A stretch of 64,000 nucleotides of DNA from Merdibacter massiliensis (GTDB taxonomy: Bacteria; Bacillota_I; Bacilli_A; Erysipelotrichales; Erysipelotrichaceae), in the NCBI RefSeq assembly GCF_900155395.1, contig NZ_LT699724.1:1-64000 (forward strand), read 5' to 3'. Positions 16,990 to 25,744 of this stretch are shown here, one piece after another. The first letter of the stretch is position 1; every line of letters starts with the position of its first letter. A program made the translations under genes and the position numbers. Below the pieces are notes generated by a model. It made no database searches. It was given only the letters and a program-made list of their open reading frames with translations, and had not been told where the DNA came from.

Positions 16990-18573
16990 TTATGCTTGTG
17001 CTTTTTTTCTTATTTTTTTGTTATGATATTTCATCAGATTAAAGCCTACGCACACCAACAGGAACTCCATTTCTACATTTTTGATGCTTCTCCTATGTAA
17101 TCTGTCATAAGCATAATCTTCTTTTATCACTCCAAAAGCTCCTTCGCTTTGTATGGATCTTTGCACTCGATGATGGATTCCTTCTTCGCTATTTAGTTTT
17201 TTTCTCGCTGTTCTTTCAAACTCCTCAAGTATCGGATTCACGCTTATCGTTCGATCTCCCTTGGCTTTCGTACATTGAGATTTGAGTGGGCAATCCGTGC
17301 ATTTGCCACAGCTGTGCGTTTGATTGATTCGATAATATTTGCTTCTCTTATCAACCGTTTCATTGATACAGCCAAATTCATGTCCTGCCGGGCAGATATA
17401 TCTTCCATTTCCATTTCTGTTCCAGTTTGATTTGATGAATGTTTTTTTCTTGTAGCTCGTTTCTTTTTCTTTTGAATACATCATATATTTGATATAGGCT
17501 TCCATATCATTTTCTAAACAGAAGAAATAATTATCATAGGATCCATATCCTGCATCCGCTACTACTGTTTTAGGCATCCTGTTATAAAGTGCTCTGAATG
17601 TTTCAAGAAATTTGATAAATGTCTTTTGATCGGTTCTATCCTGATAGATACAAGCCAATTGGATATATTCGCTGCTTACTGCTATCTGTGCATTGTATCC
17701 TGCCTTGAAGATTCCTGTCTTCATGTAATGGTCCTCTTTCATGTGCATCATCGTTGCATCGTGGTCTGTTTTCGAACAGCTGTTTCTGTCAGGTCCGCAT
17801 AGTTCAATTCTTTCCAAACAGTTTTGCAGTGTTTCTTTGTATTTCATCAATTCATCATAATAACGCTGAATCTGGCTTTTTCGCTTACCTTTTCCATAAA
17901 TGAAAGTGATTCCCTCTTGTTCAACGATATGAAAAATTTGGTTAGCCATATTCTCTATGTCTTTTATTGTCCACTCCTCTTTTTGAGATGCTTCAATACG
18001 ATCACCCAGTTTCTTGACCCATTCGTTTAATCGAGTGAATATTTTATCTCTTGTTTTGATTGCGGTCTTTTTCCAGATGAAAGTAAACTTGTTGGCATTG
18101 GCCTCAAGCTTGGTTCCATCAATATAAACCGTATCATGATCAATTGACGGATCTAATATCTCAATTGATTCAAATATATCTCTAAAAATGAATTGGATGT
18201 CATATTTTAAATACTTTTGGATGAAACGATGAAATGCCATGTGACTTGGCGTTTCCTCCTGCATCAAGAACATGAAACGGATGTCCGTTCTACAGCTTTT
18301 TTCAATATCTCTTAGACTATAAATATGATTCATGAACGCAAACAGGATGACTTTGATCATCTTGAAGGGATTATATTCTTCACGCCCTCTGTGAGCAGGG
18401 TGATCAAGATATTTGTTCCAGTTGACTCCTTCCATCACTTCAAGAAAACTGTACACCGGATCAGAAGAATCGATCTTTTTTTCACAATCCAGTGGTAAAA
18501 TCATCTGAAATGCGGTATAATTCCTATTGCTCAAATAGGAATGATTTAGCTCTAACACTTCGATGTTTTTCAT
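16990..18573 (-). CDS. IS1182-family transposase, copy A
   Basis: This 527-residue DDE transposase has the IS1182 N-terminal domain (RGREEYNPFKMIKV), the first catalytic Asp in VYIDGTKLEANANK, the second in VVADAGYGSYDN, and the C-terminal Glu region QSEGAFGVIKEDY. A CxxC-type insertion (CGKCTDCPLKSQC) is present. ATG 18573 is chosen because an extended -10 lies just upstream and the longer reading crosses a hairpin. It differs from the copy at 28598-30181 by one residue near the C-terminus (KKIRKK against KKTRKK). Confidence 0.92.
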   Translation of the reverse strand: MKNIEVLELNHSYLSNRNYTAFQMILPLDCEKKIDSSDPVYSFLEVMEGVNWNKYLDHPAHRGREEYNPFKMIKVILFAFMNHIYSLRDIEKSCRTDIRFMFLMQEETPSHMAFHRFIQKYLKYDIQFIFRDIFESIEILDPSIDHDTVYIDGTKLEANANKFTFIWKKTAIKTRDKIFTRLNEWVKKLGDRIEASQKEEWTIKDIENMANQIFHIVEQEGITFIYGKGKRKSQIQRYYDELMKYKETLQNCLERIELCGPDRNSCSKTDHDATMMHMKEDHYMKTGIFKAGYNAQIAVSSEYIQLACIYQDRTDQKTFIKFLETFRALYNRMPKTVVADAGYGSYDNYFFCLENDMEAYIKYMMYSKEKETSYKKKTFIKSNWNRNGNGRYICPAGHEFGCINETVDKRSKYYRINQTHSCGKCTDCPLKSQCTKAKGDRTISVNPILEEFERTARKKLNSEEGIHHRVQRSIQSEGAFGVIKEDYAYDRLHRRSIKNVEMEFLLVCVGFNLMKYHNKKIRKKAQA

Positions 18574-18579
18574 AGCTAA

Positions 18580-18629
18580 ATTATACCAAAAAATGCATCC
18601 TTTCTCTTTCGAGATTAGATGCATTTTTT
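18580..18629 (-). promoter_or_regulatory. Hairpin plus extended -10 promoter of IS1182 transposase, copy A
   Basis: Mirror of 28542-28591. A 12-bp AAAAAATGCATC/GATGCATTTTTT stem blocks read-in, then TG-G-TATAAT is placed so that transcription would start at or next to the ATG (leaderless mRNA). Confidence 0.55.
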
Positions 18630-18664
18630 ATTTTTGGCTATTCCTTATTCGTTACAGCCTCTTT

Positions 18665-19231
18665 TCATTTGTGATAGAGCAGCCGGAATAGGAAAAAGCC
18701 CATTCCCATTGAATAAGTGATTTCTGTAAAAGAAGTAACTGCACCATGCAATGCAAATCCATAGATGCAGATAAAACAAAGAAATAAATATATGAAAAAA
18801 TAAGAACGCAATTCTACATATCCTTGCAAGAGCGACATATATAAAAAAATAAAAATGACAACGGCATAGCCTACACTTGCCAACATTGCGATGCGTACAT
18901 GCCATTTGCTGCTGATTGCACAGGATACAGGGTCGTAGGGAAGAATTACGGATAATACCATGCACATGCATAGGATGATCACAATTTTATGAAAAAATGA
19001 GGGGATGCAGGGATAGCGGTTGAAGCAATGCAAAGCCATGAATAAAAAATAGACAGCATTGCATATGCCCCACAAAAGTAAATAAAAAGGGTGTCCTAAT
19101 TCATTTCCAATATAGGTTTGATTGTTAAGGAAAATGTCTGTCATCGACAAAGCATATAAATTTAAAACAGGTAAGAGAAAGAAAGCAAAAAATGCATGAA
19201 TGAGCTTTCTTTTATTTTTTATTCGTTTCAT
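18665..19231 (-). CDS. Hypothetical integral membrane protein beside the type VII cluster
   Basis: This 188-residue protein has about five or six hydrophobic helices (for example FFAFFLLPVLNLYAL, IVIILCMCMVLSVIL, YAVVIFIFLYMSLL, FFIYLFLCFICIYGF) and many aromatic and Cys residues. It has no enzyme motif. It is transcribed away from the type VII genes, from a strong extended -10 promoter that places the start at the ATG. Its stop lies three bases from IS1182 copy A, so the native terminator is probably lost. I do not recognise the family. An immunity or accessory role is possible but not shown. Confidence 0.6.
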   Translation of the reverse strand: MKRIKNKRKLIHAFFAFFLLPVLNLYALSMTDIFLNNQTYIGNELGHPFYLLLWGICNAVYFLFMALHCFNRYPCIPSFFHKIVIILCMCMVLSVILPYDPVSCAISSKWHVRIAMLASVGYAVVIFIFLYMSLLQGYVELRSYFFIYLFLCFICIYGFALHGAVTSFTEITYSMGMGFFLFRLLYHK

Positions 19232-19238
19232 CGTTTGG

Positions 19239-19267
19239 ATTATAGCATATCCCTTTCTTTTTGAAAA
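19239..19267 (-). promoter_or_regulatory. Promoter giving a predicted leaderless mRNA
   Basis: On the minus strand: TTTTCA, 17-nt spacer, TG-C-TATAAT, then seven bases (CCAAACG) before the ATG at 19231. There is no Shine-Dalgarno between -10 and ATG. Confidence 0.55.
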
Positions 19268-19328
19268 TGTTTAGGGATGGTAAATGTTGATCCGTATATG
19301 AGAAGTGTAGGAGAAAGGAGGAAAGAAA

Positions 19329-20327
19329 GTGCGAAGCGGATTGCAGGATATCAAAGAAAACAATGGATATCTTTACGTGCAAATAGACGAACATGTGAAA
19401 TTTGATGCATTTATCTATGACCAGATCCGTATGGATGAAGAATGTTTACAGCCAATCCAGAAAGCAAAAAATTGTCTTCGTTATGAGATCAATGGGCTTA
19501 TCTCACTTTCCTGTTTTCTTGAAAGTTATGTTTTTGAACGAGAGGAGGGATACCGATTTCTGATCCAATTGCTGGAACATTGTCTTAAAGTGAACCGCAA
19601 CAAACCTATTGTGATGGATGTGCGCTTTATTTATCTTCCTCCACGTGGTAATTTTCTTCGTTTTGTTGCTGTACCGCTGAATGTGGATCATTGGTATCTG
19701 CAAAAAGAAGAGTGTCGTGTTTTTGCAAAATATCTTGCTATGCATTTTCAAACGAAAGAAGCATATGAGATCATTGGTTTTCTCGTTCGTTCTACACATG
19801 GAAGTGAATTCTCTTTGACTGCACTGCTGCAAGGTTTTTTGTTTTTGAAAGGACAATATGAAGAAAAAATAAAATTTTGGCAAAGGGCAAGAAAAAAAGC
19901 GGAGCAGCAGACTTTCATCGCCAGGGAACAACAGTTGCAAAACTTTCAGAAACAACCGGCTGTTAATGAACAAACGAAAGTGGAAGAGAGGTGGAGCGAG
20001 GAAGTTAAAACGTGTCAATTAGGAGATGAGAAGGGCAGATATGCTTGGCTGGAAGGAGAAAAAGACAGCTATGCATTGAGAGGAGAAGAATTAGATATTG
20101 GAAGAGCGCAAGATTGTGCGATCACTATCTCAGATCTTTCTGTCTCAGATCATCATCTGCATTTGCGAAAAGAAAGAAATCGATGGTATATACGTGATCT
20201 AAAGTCGCAAAATGGGACTTTTCTAAATGGGAAAAGAGTGCAGAGAGAAATGCGTTTAAGAGAAGGTATGGTCATTCAAATTGCTCAATTCCGCCTTGTT
20301 TTTCATGAACAAAGCATATCGACATGA
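19329..20327 (+). CDS. DUF6382-like plus FHA domain protein of a type VII cluster
   Basis: The 332 residues comprise an N-terminal kinase-like, EssB-reminiscent domain (about 1-185, DUF6382 by resemblance), a charged linker, and a C-terminal FHA domain (about 255-325). The FHA part shows GRAQDCAI, SVSDHH and NGTFLNGK, the phosphothreonine-binding pattern. The start is GTG 19329, seven bases after AAGGAGG. It opens the operon and overlaps essC by four bases. It probably bridges phosphorylation signals and the secretion ATPase. No transmembrane helix is seen, unlike true EssB. Confidence 0.75.
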   Translation: MRSGLQDIKENNGYLYVQIDEHVKFDAFIYDQIRMDEECLQPIQKAKNCLRYEINGLISLSCFLESYVFEREEGYRFLIQLLEHCLKVNRNKPIVMDVRFIYLPPRGNFLRFVAVPLNVDHWYLQKEECRVFAKYLAMHFQTKEAYEIIGFLVRSTHGSEFSLTALLQGFLFLKGQYEEKIKFWQRARKKAEQQTFIAREQQLQNFQKQPAVNEQTKVEERWSEEVKTCQLGDEKGRYAWLEGEKDSYALRGEELDIGRAQDCAITISDLSVSDHHLHLRKERNRWYIRDLKSQNGTFLNGKRVQREMRLREGMVIQIAQFRLVFHEQSIST

Positions 20328-23300
20328 GAATTTATTTGTTTACAAAAGAATGGATGCAGAGTGCATATGTATCTTTTGGGGATACATTGATCTTTCATCA
20401 TCCGCATACAAAGCATGTTTTTATACAGCTTGAACCAGGAAAGGAAGATTGGAATGTATATGACAGTGATTGCAGATTGTTAGGCACGCTGTCTCTATCC
20501 ACTTTTGAGCCAACCGACATTCGCTGTTCATTTTATTTGCAATTGGAGGAAGAAACAAAGGATCCGCTTCAGTTTTATTTATTAAGGCCTTTTACTATAG
20601 GAAGAAGCTCAAAGTGTGAATGTGTAATTGAAGATACCTATGTATCCACTCATCATTGCAAGATCGACAAAGAGAATAAAGAATGGATCATTAGGGATCT
20701 GGATAGTACCAATGGTACTTATGTGAATGGCAGGCGCATCAAAAAGCAGGATCTGCATGCTGGGGATGTAATCAACGTCTGTCAATTTATGATCATAATA
20801 GGTACAGACTTTATTGCAACAAAGGTGTCTCTTACCTTTGATCCGATTCATATAGCAGAAAGATATCATCCTATTCATGAGTGGACGTGTCCTTTTGTAT
20901 GGCTGGCACCCTATGTAACAAGAGCAATGCCAACGATCCCTCTTCCTTATAAAAAACAACGGGCAGAAACAATTCCATATTTATTTCAGATTGGACCCGG
21001 CATTACAATGGCTGCTTGTTCATTGCTTGCCATGCAGGCGAGTACTGGGAATATTTGGTTGCAGATTGGTATTTTGGTCAGCATGGTATTTTGGCCTTTG
21101 AGTAGTGCATCTTATCAGCAATGCAAACGTTTGTTTGAACGAAAACGAATTAGAAAAAAATATGGGGAAGCATTGATCTCCTATAATGAAAAGAAAAAGG
21201 ATCAGCTAGATGAACAAAGTCGATTGCAACAGCTGTGGAAACGATATCTGGTCGAAGAACATGTAAGGGTATATTGTGAAGAACGCTTTCTGTATTTGGG
21301 AGATCAGTATAAGGAGAGTGAAGAAAATCATCTTGCCGATGAAGAATGGGATCCCGTATGCCGCCGGATGTATGAGGATTGCCAAAAAAAGGAAACGAAT
21401 ACGATCATTCAGCCTGTATTGATAAAAGCAGATCGATTGATCTGGGTCGTAGGGAAAGAGAGCATAGCCTATGGGCTTTATTTGTTGATGCAGTTGATCA
21501 AACAAATTGACAATAACTATCAGATCAGCCTGATAGGTTTTGAAAGCCGTATTGCATTTGGAAGATTGCGCTTTTTGAAAGCATTTCAACCGATCGACGA
21601 TCTGTTTGCACGACAAGGGGATGAGACTGAATTGATCCTTTGTGATGCCGCCAGCTTTGATTCTCTTTTGCTGAAAAAAGAAAACAGGATCTGTATTGTG
21701 GTTACGGATAAAAAAGTACAGATGAATCAAAATGGTATCGTGATCGATCTTGAGGAAAGTAGATACTGGAGGCATACATGGCACTCTTTTTCTCCTTACT
21801 TGTTCTCTATCGAAAAATGGAATGATTTTTGCGTTTTTCTCGAAATGACCGTATTTCAAAGAAAGAGTCTTCCTGGTGATTTTTTATCGCTGTTTTCTTG
21901 TTGCGATATTCATCATATGCCAATTGAACAGTATTGGAAAAAGGAAAAGGAACATTCATTGGCTGCATGGATCGGATGGGATTTTCGTGGAAATCCCATC
22001 ATGCTGGATGCACATGAAAAAGCAGATGGACCACATGGAATCATTGCAGGAACCACAGGTTCAGGGAAAAGTGAATTCTTATTGACATATATTCTTTCAT
22101 TGTCATGTTTGTATTCTCCAAATCAGGTTAATTTCTTTTTGATTGATTATAAAGGAGGGGCGATGGCTAAGGTTTTGGAGGAGCTTCCTCATATCAGCGG
22201 GGTCATGACCAATCTGGAAGAAGCTTCATTACAAAGAGTGCGGCAATCTTTGTTAAGAGAGTTAATTGTCAGGCAGTCGTTATTTCAAAAAATCATGAAA
22301 TTGCAGGATCTTTCGAACCTGAGCCTAGAACAATACAATCATTATCGAACAAAGCAGGATCCATCTTTGCCACACTTATTTCTGATCGTTGATGAGTTTG
22401 CACAGCTTCGCCAGGATCATCATGAATTTTTGGATGATTTGCAACGTATCGCTCGTATAGGGAGAAGTCTGGGCATTCATTTGCTTCTCTGCACACAAAA
22501 ACCAGGAGGCATCATTGATGATCAAATTTGGAGCAATGCGCGTTTTCATATTTGTTTTCGTGTACAGGATGCTTTTGATAGTCAAGATATGTTACATCGA
22601 AAAGATGCGATCCATTTAAAAGAACCGGGTGAATTTTTGATGCAGATTGGAAATGAATCACGTCTATTACATGGCATCAGTGCTTATGCGAATGCTGATT
22701 ATTGTCCCGCGCGTTGTTATCGTGAAAATCAGGTTCATCAATTAGGTATTTATGATTCATTGGGAAAAGAACTGTTTCGTCATGCTTGGAGAAGCTGGCA
22801 GTCTTCTCAGAAACAACTCAGCATCATCTGTCATTATTTGAACCATATGGCATATGGGAAATATGAAATTCGCAGGATTTGTCTGGAAAATCTGGAAACA
22901 TATCGTCAACATATGAAAAAGCAAATGATGAGGCAAATCGGCTGGATCGATCAGCCCCAACAGCAACGAATCATCCCTTTTATCATTGAAAAAAAGACTT
23001 ATGTTGTCCTTTCGCCTTCTTTGCAAAAAACAAAGCAGTTTTATGAAAATTGTATAGGGTCATTGTTGGATGACAACCAAAATGAACACTACCGAATTTC
23101 GGATAGCAGTGATTCTTTTTCACTTCAAAAAGATAGAGAAAGAAGTATCTTATTGTTTCATTTGGAAAGAGAGGTACAACATAGTTATATTTGGATCGAT
23201 TCCTTAATGCTGTTTCAACCGCTGCCCGATGTATTAAAACGTTTTGTGAAACTGGCTGAGCGGCACACGATCTTTTTCTCCGTGCAGCAGCTGGAGTATA

Positions 23301-23881
23301 GCTTGCTTTCACTATTGCCGGCATCGTTTGTCAAGATGAGCATTGCAAGCAAGGACAAAACGCTTTTGAGTGAGTGGTTTCATCAGGGAAATTTACCTGT
23401 TTCAAATCATGAAGATTGTGGAATCGTTTTTCAAGAAGAAGCTTATAGCTATATTTGTCTAAAAACAAGAGACAAGAAGATCTATCAAAAACCACATTCT
23501 TTTTTTGCTAGTGCGGGATGGAGCAGTATTGGAGAAAATGAGGAGGGAGAATTGTTTTTTTGGCAGCCGCGAGGTTTGATGATCCTTTTATATGGTGATC
23601 CTGCACAAGAAGAAAAGATTCGTTCCTATCTTGTTGCCTGGGATGCTGCAAGAAAGTATAAAGAGACTTACTCGCTTTTCTTAGGGTGGGGAGGAGAAGA
23701 AAATACTAGACGATTTGTTGCGCAACATCGATATGATGCAACCTTATGCTGGATCGGTTGTGGTATGGAAGAATTTGGTTATCAATACGGGTTTCGAACA
23801 GCAAGTTGCAAAAATAATGAGATGATCGTCCGCTTAAATGGAACAGAACAACGAATCGTTCTTTGGGACAGAGATAAATGA
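20324..23881 (+). CDS. essC: Type VII secretion ATPase, EssC-like (FtsK/SpoIIIE)
   Basis: This 1185-residue motor protein is the core of a Firmicutes type VII secretion system. It has an N-terminal beta domain and then an FHA domain (about 85-150, IGRSSKCECVIED, STHHC, NGTYVNGR). Two hydrophobic helices follow (about 220-260), then a linker and the first FtsK/SpoIIIE ATPase with intact Walker A GTTGSGKS (about 576-583) and Walker B LFLIVDEF (about 690). The later ATPase-like modules lack a recognisable P-loop (VVLSPSLQKT, LLYGDPAQEE). It is shorter than typical EssC (about 1450-1500). It overlaps the genes on both sides. Confidence 0.9.
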   Translation: MRIYLFTKEWMQSAYVSFGDTLIFHHPHTKHVFIQLEPGKEDWNVYDSDCRLLGTLSLSTFEPTDIRCSFYLQLEEETKDPLQFYLLRPFTIGRSSKCECVIEDTYVSTHHCKIDKENKEWIIRDLDSTNGTYVNGRRIKKQDLHAGDVINVCQFMIIIGTDFIATKVSLTFDPIHIAERYHPIHEWTCPFVWLAPYVTRAMPTIPLPYKKQRAETIPYLFQIGPGITMAACSLLAMQASTGNIWLQIGILVSMVFWPLSSASYQQCKRLFERKRIRKKYGEALISYNEKKKDQLDEQSRLQQLWKRYLVEEHVRVYCEERFLYLGDQYKESEENHLADEEWDPVCRRMYEDCQKKETNTIIQPVLIKADRLIWVVGKESIAYGLYLLMQLIKQIDNNYQISLIGFESRIAFGRLRFLKAFQPIDDLFARQGDETELILCDAASFDSLLLKKENRICIVVTDKKVQMNQNGIVIDLEESRYWRHTWHSFSPYLFSIEKWNDFCVFLEMTVFQRKSLPGDFLSLFSCCDIHHMPIEQYWKKEKEHSLAAWIGWDFRGNPIMLDAHEKADGPHGIIAGTTGSGKSEFLLTYILSLSCLYSPNQVNFFLIDYKGGAMAKVLEELPHISGVMTNLEEASLQRVRQSLLRELIVRQSLFQKIMKLQDLSNLSLEQYNHYRTKQDPSLPHLFLIVDEFAQLRQDHHEFLDDLQRIARIGRSLGIHLLLCTQKPGGIIDDQIWSNARFHICFRVQDAFDSQDMLHRKDAIHLKEPGEFLMQIGNESRLLHGISAYANADYCPARCYRENQVHQLGIYDSLGKELFRHAWRSWQSSQKQLSIICHYLNHMAYGKYEIRRICLENLETYRQHMKKQMMRQIGWIDQPQQQRIIPFIIEKKTYVVLSPSLQKTKQFYENCIGSLLDDNQNEHYRISDSSDSFSLQKDRERSILLFHLEREVQHSYIWIDSLMLFQPLPDVLKRFVKLAERHTIFFSVQQLEYSLLSLLPASFVKMSIASKDKTLLSEWFHQGNLPVSNHEDCGIVFQEEAYSYICLKTRDKKIYQKPHSFFASAGWSSIGENEEGELFFWQPRGLMILLYGDPAQEEKIRSYLVAWDAARKYKETYSLFLGWGGEENTRRFVAQHRYDATLCWIGCGMEEFGYQYGFRTASCKNNEMIVRLNGTEQRIVLWDRDK

Positions 23882-24129
23882 AGGACACGATATTAGTAGA
23901 AGTGCATTTTCCGCAGTTTTTAAAAATTTACGATATGGAACTGGCATTATTTGCAGATACAGAGATTTTGTTAGAAATATGTTTGAACTGGATCAAGGAG
24001 CAATATGGATGTGCAGTACAAGAAGGAGAACACTTTTTCTGCAATCCGCGAACAAATGAAATAATAAAAAAAGGAAAGACCTTGAGTGAAACAGGTATTG
24101 TTCGAGGAGATATATTGATTGTTTTCTAA
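23878..24129 (+). CDS. yukD: YukD/EsaB-like ubiquitin-fold protein
   Basis: This 83-residue protein has the YukD pattern: an N-terminal beta strand (ILVEVHFP), a central helix, and a C-terminal segment (LSETGIVRGDILIVF) like the ubiquitin-fold cytosolic component EsaB/YukD of type VII systems. It overlaps essC by four bases (ATGA), so the two are translationally coupled. In other systems it tunes substrate production or secretion. There is no Gly-Gly tail, so conjugation is not expected. Confidence 0.8.
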   Translation: MKDTILVEVHFPQFLKIYDMELALFADTEILLEICLNWIKEQYGCAVQEGEHFFCNPRTNEIIKKGKTLSETGIVRGDILIVF

Positions 24130-24158
24130 GAGATTGATAGAAGAAAGCAGGGGAATCT

Positions 24159-24455
24159 ATGAAAATCAATGTAGACATGAATCAATTATTACAAAATGCT
24201 TCTTACATATCACAACAAGCGCAACGATATGCAGATATCTATCATCGTATCTACCAATTATTGGACCAGATGCAAGGTGCGTGGCAAGGAAAGGACTATA
24301 CGGCTTTTGCGGCCCAGGTGCGAAATTTTCAAAAGGACTTTGATCAAATGAAACTGGTCTTGGATGAATATGCTGCATATCTTCGTGAAAGTGCATCGAT
24401 TTATGCACGTTTGCAACAGGAATGTATGGTAATGGCAAATCGCTTGCGTTATTGA
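24159..24455 (+). CDS. WXG100-family protein (EsxA-like)
   Basis: This 98-residue helical hairpin has the WXG turn as AWQGKDY (about residues 42-48) between two amphipathic helices. It lacks a signal peptide, as expected for type VII substrates. GCAGGGG precedes the ATG. Paired with the next gene, it would form the secreted helical dimer that engages EssC. A Y-x3-E near the second helix (YAAYLRE) is compatible with the export signal. Confidence 0.88.
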   Translation: MKINVDMNQLLQNASYISQQAQRYADIYHRIYQLLDQMQGAWQGKDYTAFAAQVRNFQKDFDQMKLVLDEYAAYLRESASIYARLQQECMVMANRLRY

Positions 24456-24468
24456 GGGAGGAATCAAA

Positions 24469-24768
24469 ATGGATCATGTTCATATTCGATCGCAAGAAGT
24501 CAATGAGATGGCAGGACAGCTGCAGGTTTATAATGGACAATTGCGTACATGTTTGAATGAAGTAACGGCAAAAATGCGTCAATTGCATTTGAGCTGGGAT
24601 TCACCGGCAGGATTTGCTTTACAGGAGCGTTTTCTACAATTGCTGCCTGTTTTTGAGCGCTATGAACAGGTAGTAGAACAATATGCAACTTATCTTCGTC
24701 AAACTGCGCAATCTTATCAGGATGCAGACAGCATGCTGAAACAACAGGCACAAAACGTTGTATATTAG
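24469..24768 (+). CDS. WXG100-like partner protein with WDS instead of WXG
   Basis: This 99-residue two-helix protein aligns with the previous gene, but its turn reads LSWDSPAGF rather than WxG. YATYLRQTAQSYQDAD lies near the C-terminus. It begins 13 bases after the first WXG100 gene with GGGAGG as ribosome site, and probably forms a heterodimer with it. Its last 11 bases overlap the next small ORF. The loss of the canonical Gly is typical of divergent WXG100 or helical partner proteins. Confidence 0.82.
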   Translation: MDHVHIRSQEVNEMAGQLQVYNGQLRTCLNEVTAKMRQLHLSWDSPAGFALQERFLQLLPVFERYEQVVEQYATYLRQTAQSYQDADSMLKQQAQNVVY

Positions 24769-24910
24769 ACAAAAGGAAGGCCAAGATCTACAGTTATATG
24801 CATTATTGCTTCAATGTTACCATGCTTGTGAGCACGTGACAGATAAAAAAGAGCAGGCAGTTTTGCTTGCCTGTATAGAAGAACTGATGCAGCTTGCTTT
24901 ATATAAATAA
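24758..24910 (+). CDS. 50-residue helical protein in the type VII operon (previously unlisted small ORF)
   Basis: A 50-codon ORF starts at TTG 24758, inside the end of the WXG100-like gene, and stops at 24910. Its TAA shares its last base with the ATG of the next gene (TAATG). The product is largely amphipathic helix (EGQDLQLYALLLQCYHACE, then EQAVLLACIEELMQLALYK) without a signal peptide. Overlaps at both ends suggest translational coupling and a real gene. It could be a chaperone or helical partner of the next protein. No stronger ribosome site than ACAGG is visible. Confidence 0.55.
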   Translation: MYIRQKEGQDLQLYALLLQCYHACEHVTDKKEQAVLLACIEELMQLALYK

Positions 24911-25722
24911 TGGTGATAGATACAGCAACCTATGAATTGATTGAGAAGAAGGTCCAACAAGCAATTCGATATGTGGAAGGCATCGCATATATTGGATCGA
25001 TAAAAAATCAATTCATGCAAAAGTTACTGGGATTATCCTTTTACTGTGGGTATCGGATTCAAGCTGTGCAAGAAGCTGAGCAAGTGTTACAACGAAAACA
25101 AGAACAAATGACAGTTTCTTCCTTTACCCACCATTTCAACCATTACGTAATTAAACCAGGATCTGGATCAGTGAAAGATGCGGGATTTTTCAAGATGGGG
25201 GCAGGTGCTGCCTGTCGCTTCAACACTTTTCAAACAGTGATATCAAAAAGTGTTTCTATCATCAAAACAACTTTAGAAACAAACATCTTATCAGGTGTTT
25301 TAAAAGCAGAGGTACAGGCTTCATTATTTGATGAAGAAGGCGCCATAGCACCGCAATTGATTGGATATGTTGGTTTACAGGCGTATTTGGCACAGGCATC
25401 TCTTGCATTACAAAGCGATATTCCATTTGTCAAAGCGTCAACAAAGTTGACTGGTTCAATAGGGACGGTTTATGCACAGGCAGAAGCGGTTTTGTCAAAA
25501 GCGGAACAGACCCTTTCATTGAAGGCAGGAGCTGCTGCATTAACTGGAGAGGCACAATGTGCTTTTGAATTATTTGGCGCGAAAGTTACTTTGACTGGAA
25601 GTCTGTCCTTAGGAAGTGCGGAGGCGGAACTGACATATTCACATAAGAATAAAGAATGGGAATTTGGAAGCAAATTGGGATTTATTGCAGGTCTCGGTTT
25701 TCGTATAAAAGTAGAGTATTAA
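24910..25722 (+). CDS. Putative type VII secretion substrate/effector with glycine-rich beta C-terminus
   Basis: The 270 residues have an N-terminal helical part (about 1-75), a central segment, and a C-terminal half (about 120-270). The C-terminal half is made of alternating small/hydrophobic beta-like repeats (STKLTGSIGTVYAQAEAVL, LKAGAAALTGEAQCAF, LTGSLSLGSAEAELTY) ending GFIAGLGFRIKVEY. The low-complexity Ala/Gly/Ser pattern resembles membrane-active ends of polymorphic toxins. It is coupled to the preceding small ORF. There is no nuclease or ADP-ribosyltransferase motif and no adjacent classical immunity gene. The effector role is inferred from position and architecture. Confidence 0.5.
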   Translation: MVIDTATYELIEKKVQQAIRYVEGIAYIGSIKNQFMQKLLGLSFYCGYRIQAVQEAEQVLQRKQEQMTVSSFTHHFNHYVIKPGSGSVKDAGFFKMGAGAACRFNTFQTVISKSVSIIKTTLETNILSGVLKAEVQASLFDEEGAIAPQLIGYVGLQAYLAQASLALQSDIPFVKASTKLTGSIGTVYAQAEAVLSKAEQTLSLKAGAAALTGEAQCAFELFGAKVTLTGSLSLGSAEAELTYSHKNKEWEFGSKLGFIAGLGFRIKVEY

Positions 25723-25744
25723 GGAGCAAGTTATCAAAGAGTAT

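Larger units (their letters stand above)
16829..18661 (-). mobile_element. IS1182-family insertion sequence, copy A
   Basis: 1833 bp bounded by a terminal inverted repeat, GAGGCTGTAACGAA at each end. The same length and near-identical sequence recur inverted at 28510-30342. It is flanked by AAAAAA on the left and TTTT on the right rather than a direct repeat. It lies between two convergent genes whose stops are 4 and 3 bases away, in line with the tendency of IS1182 elements to target terminators or palindromes. Confidence 0.9.

Noticed and set aside
21206-21859. 217-codon minus-strand ORF within essC
   Set aside because: Shadow frame of essC; Phe/Ile-rich translation, no promoter or ribosome site.
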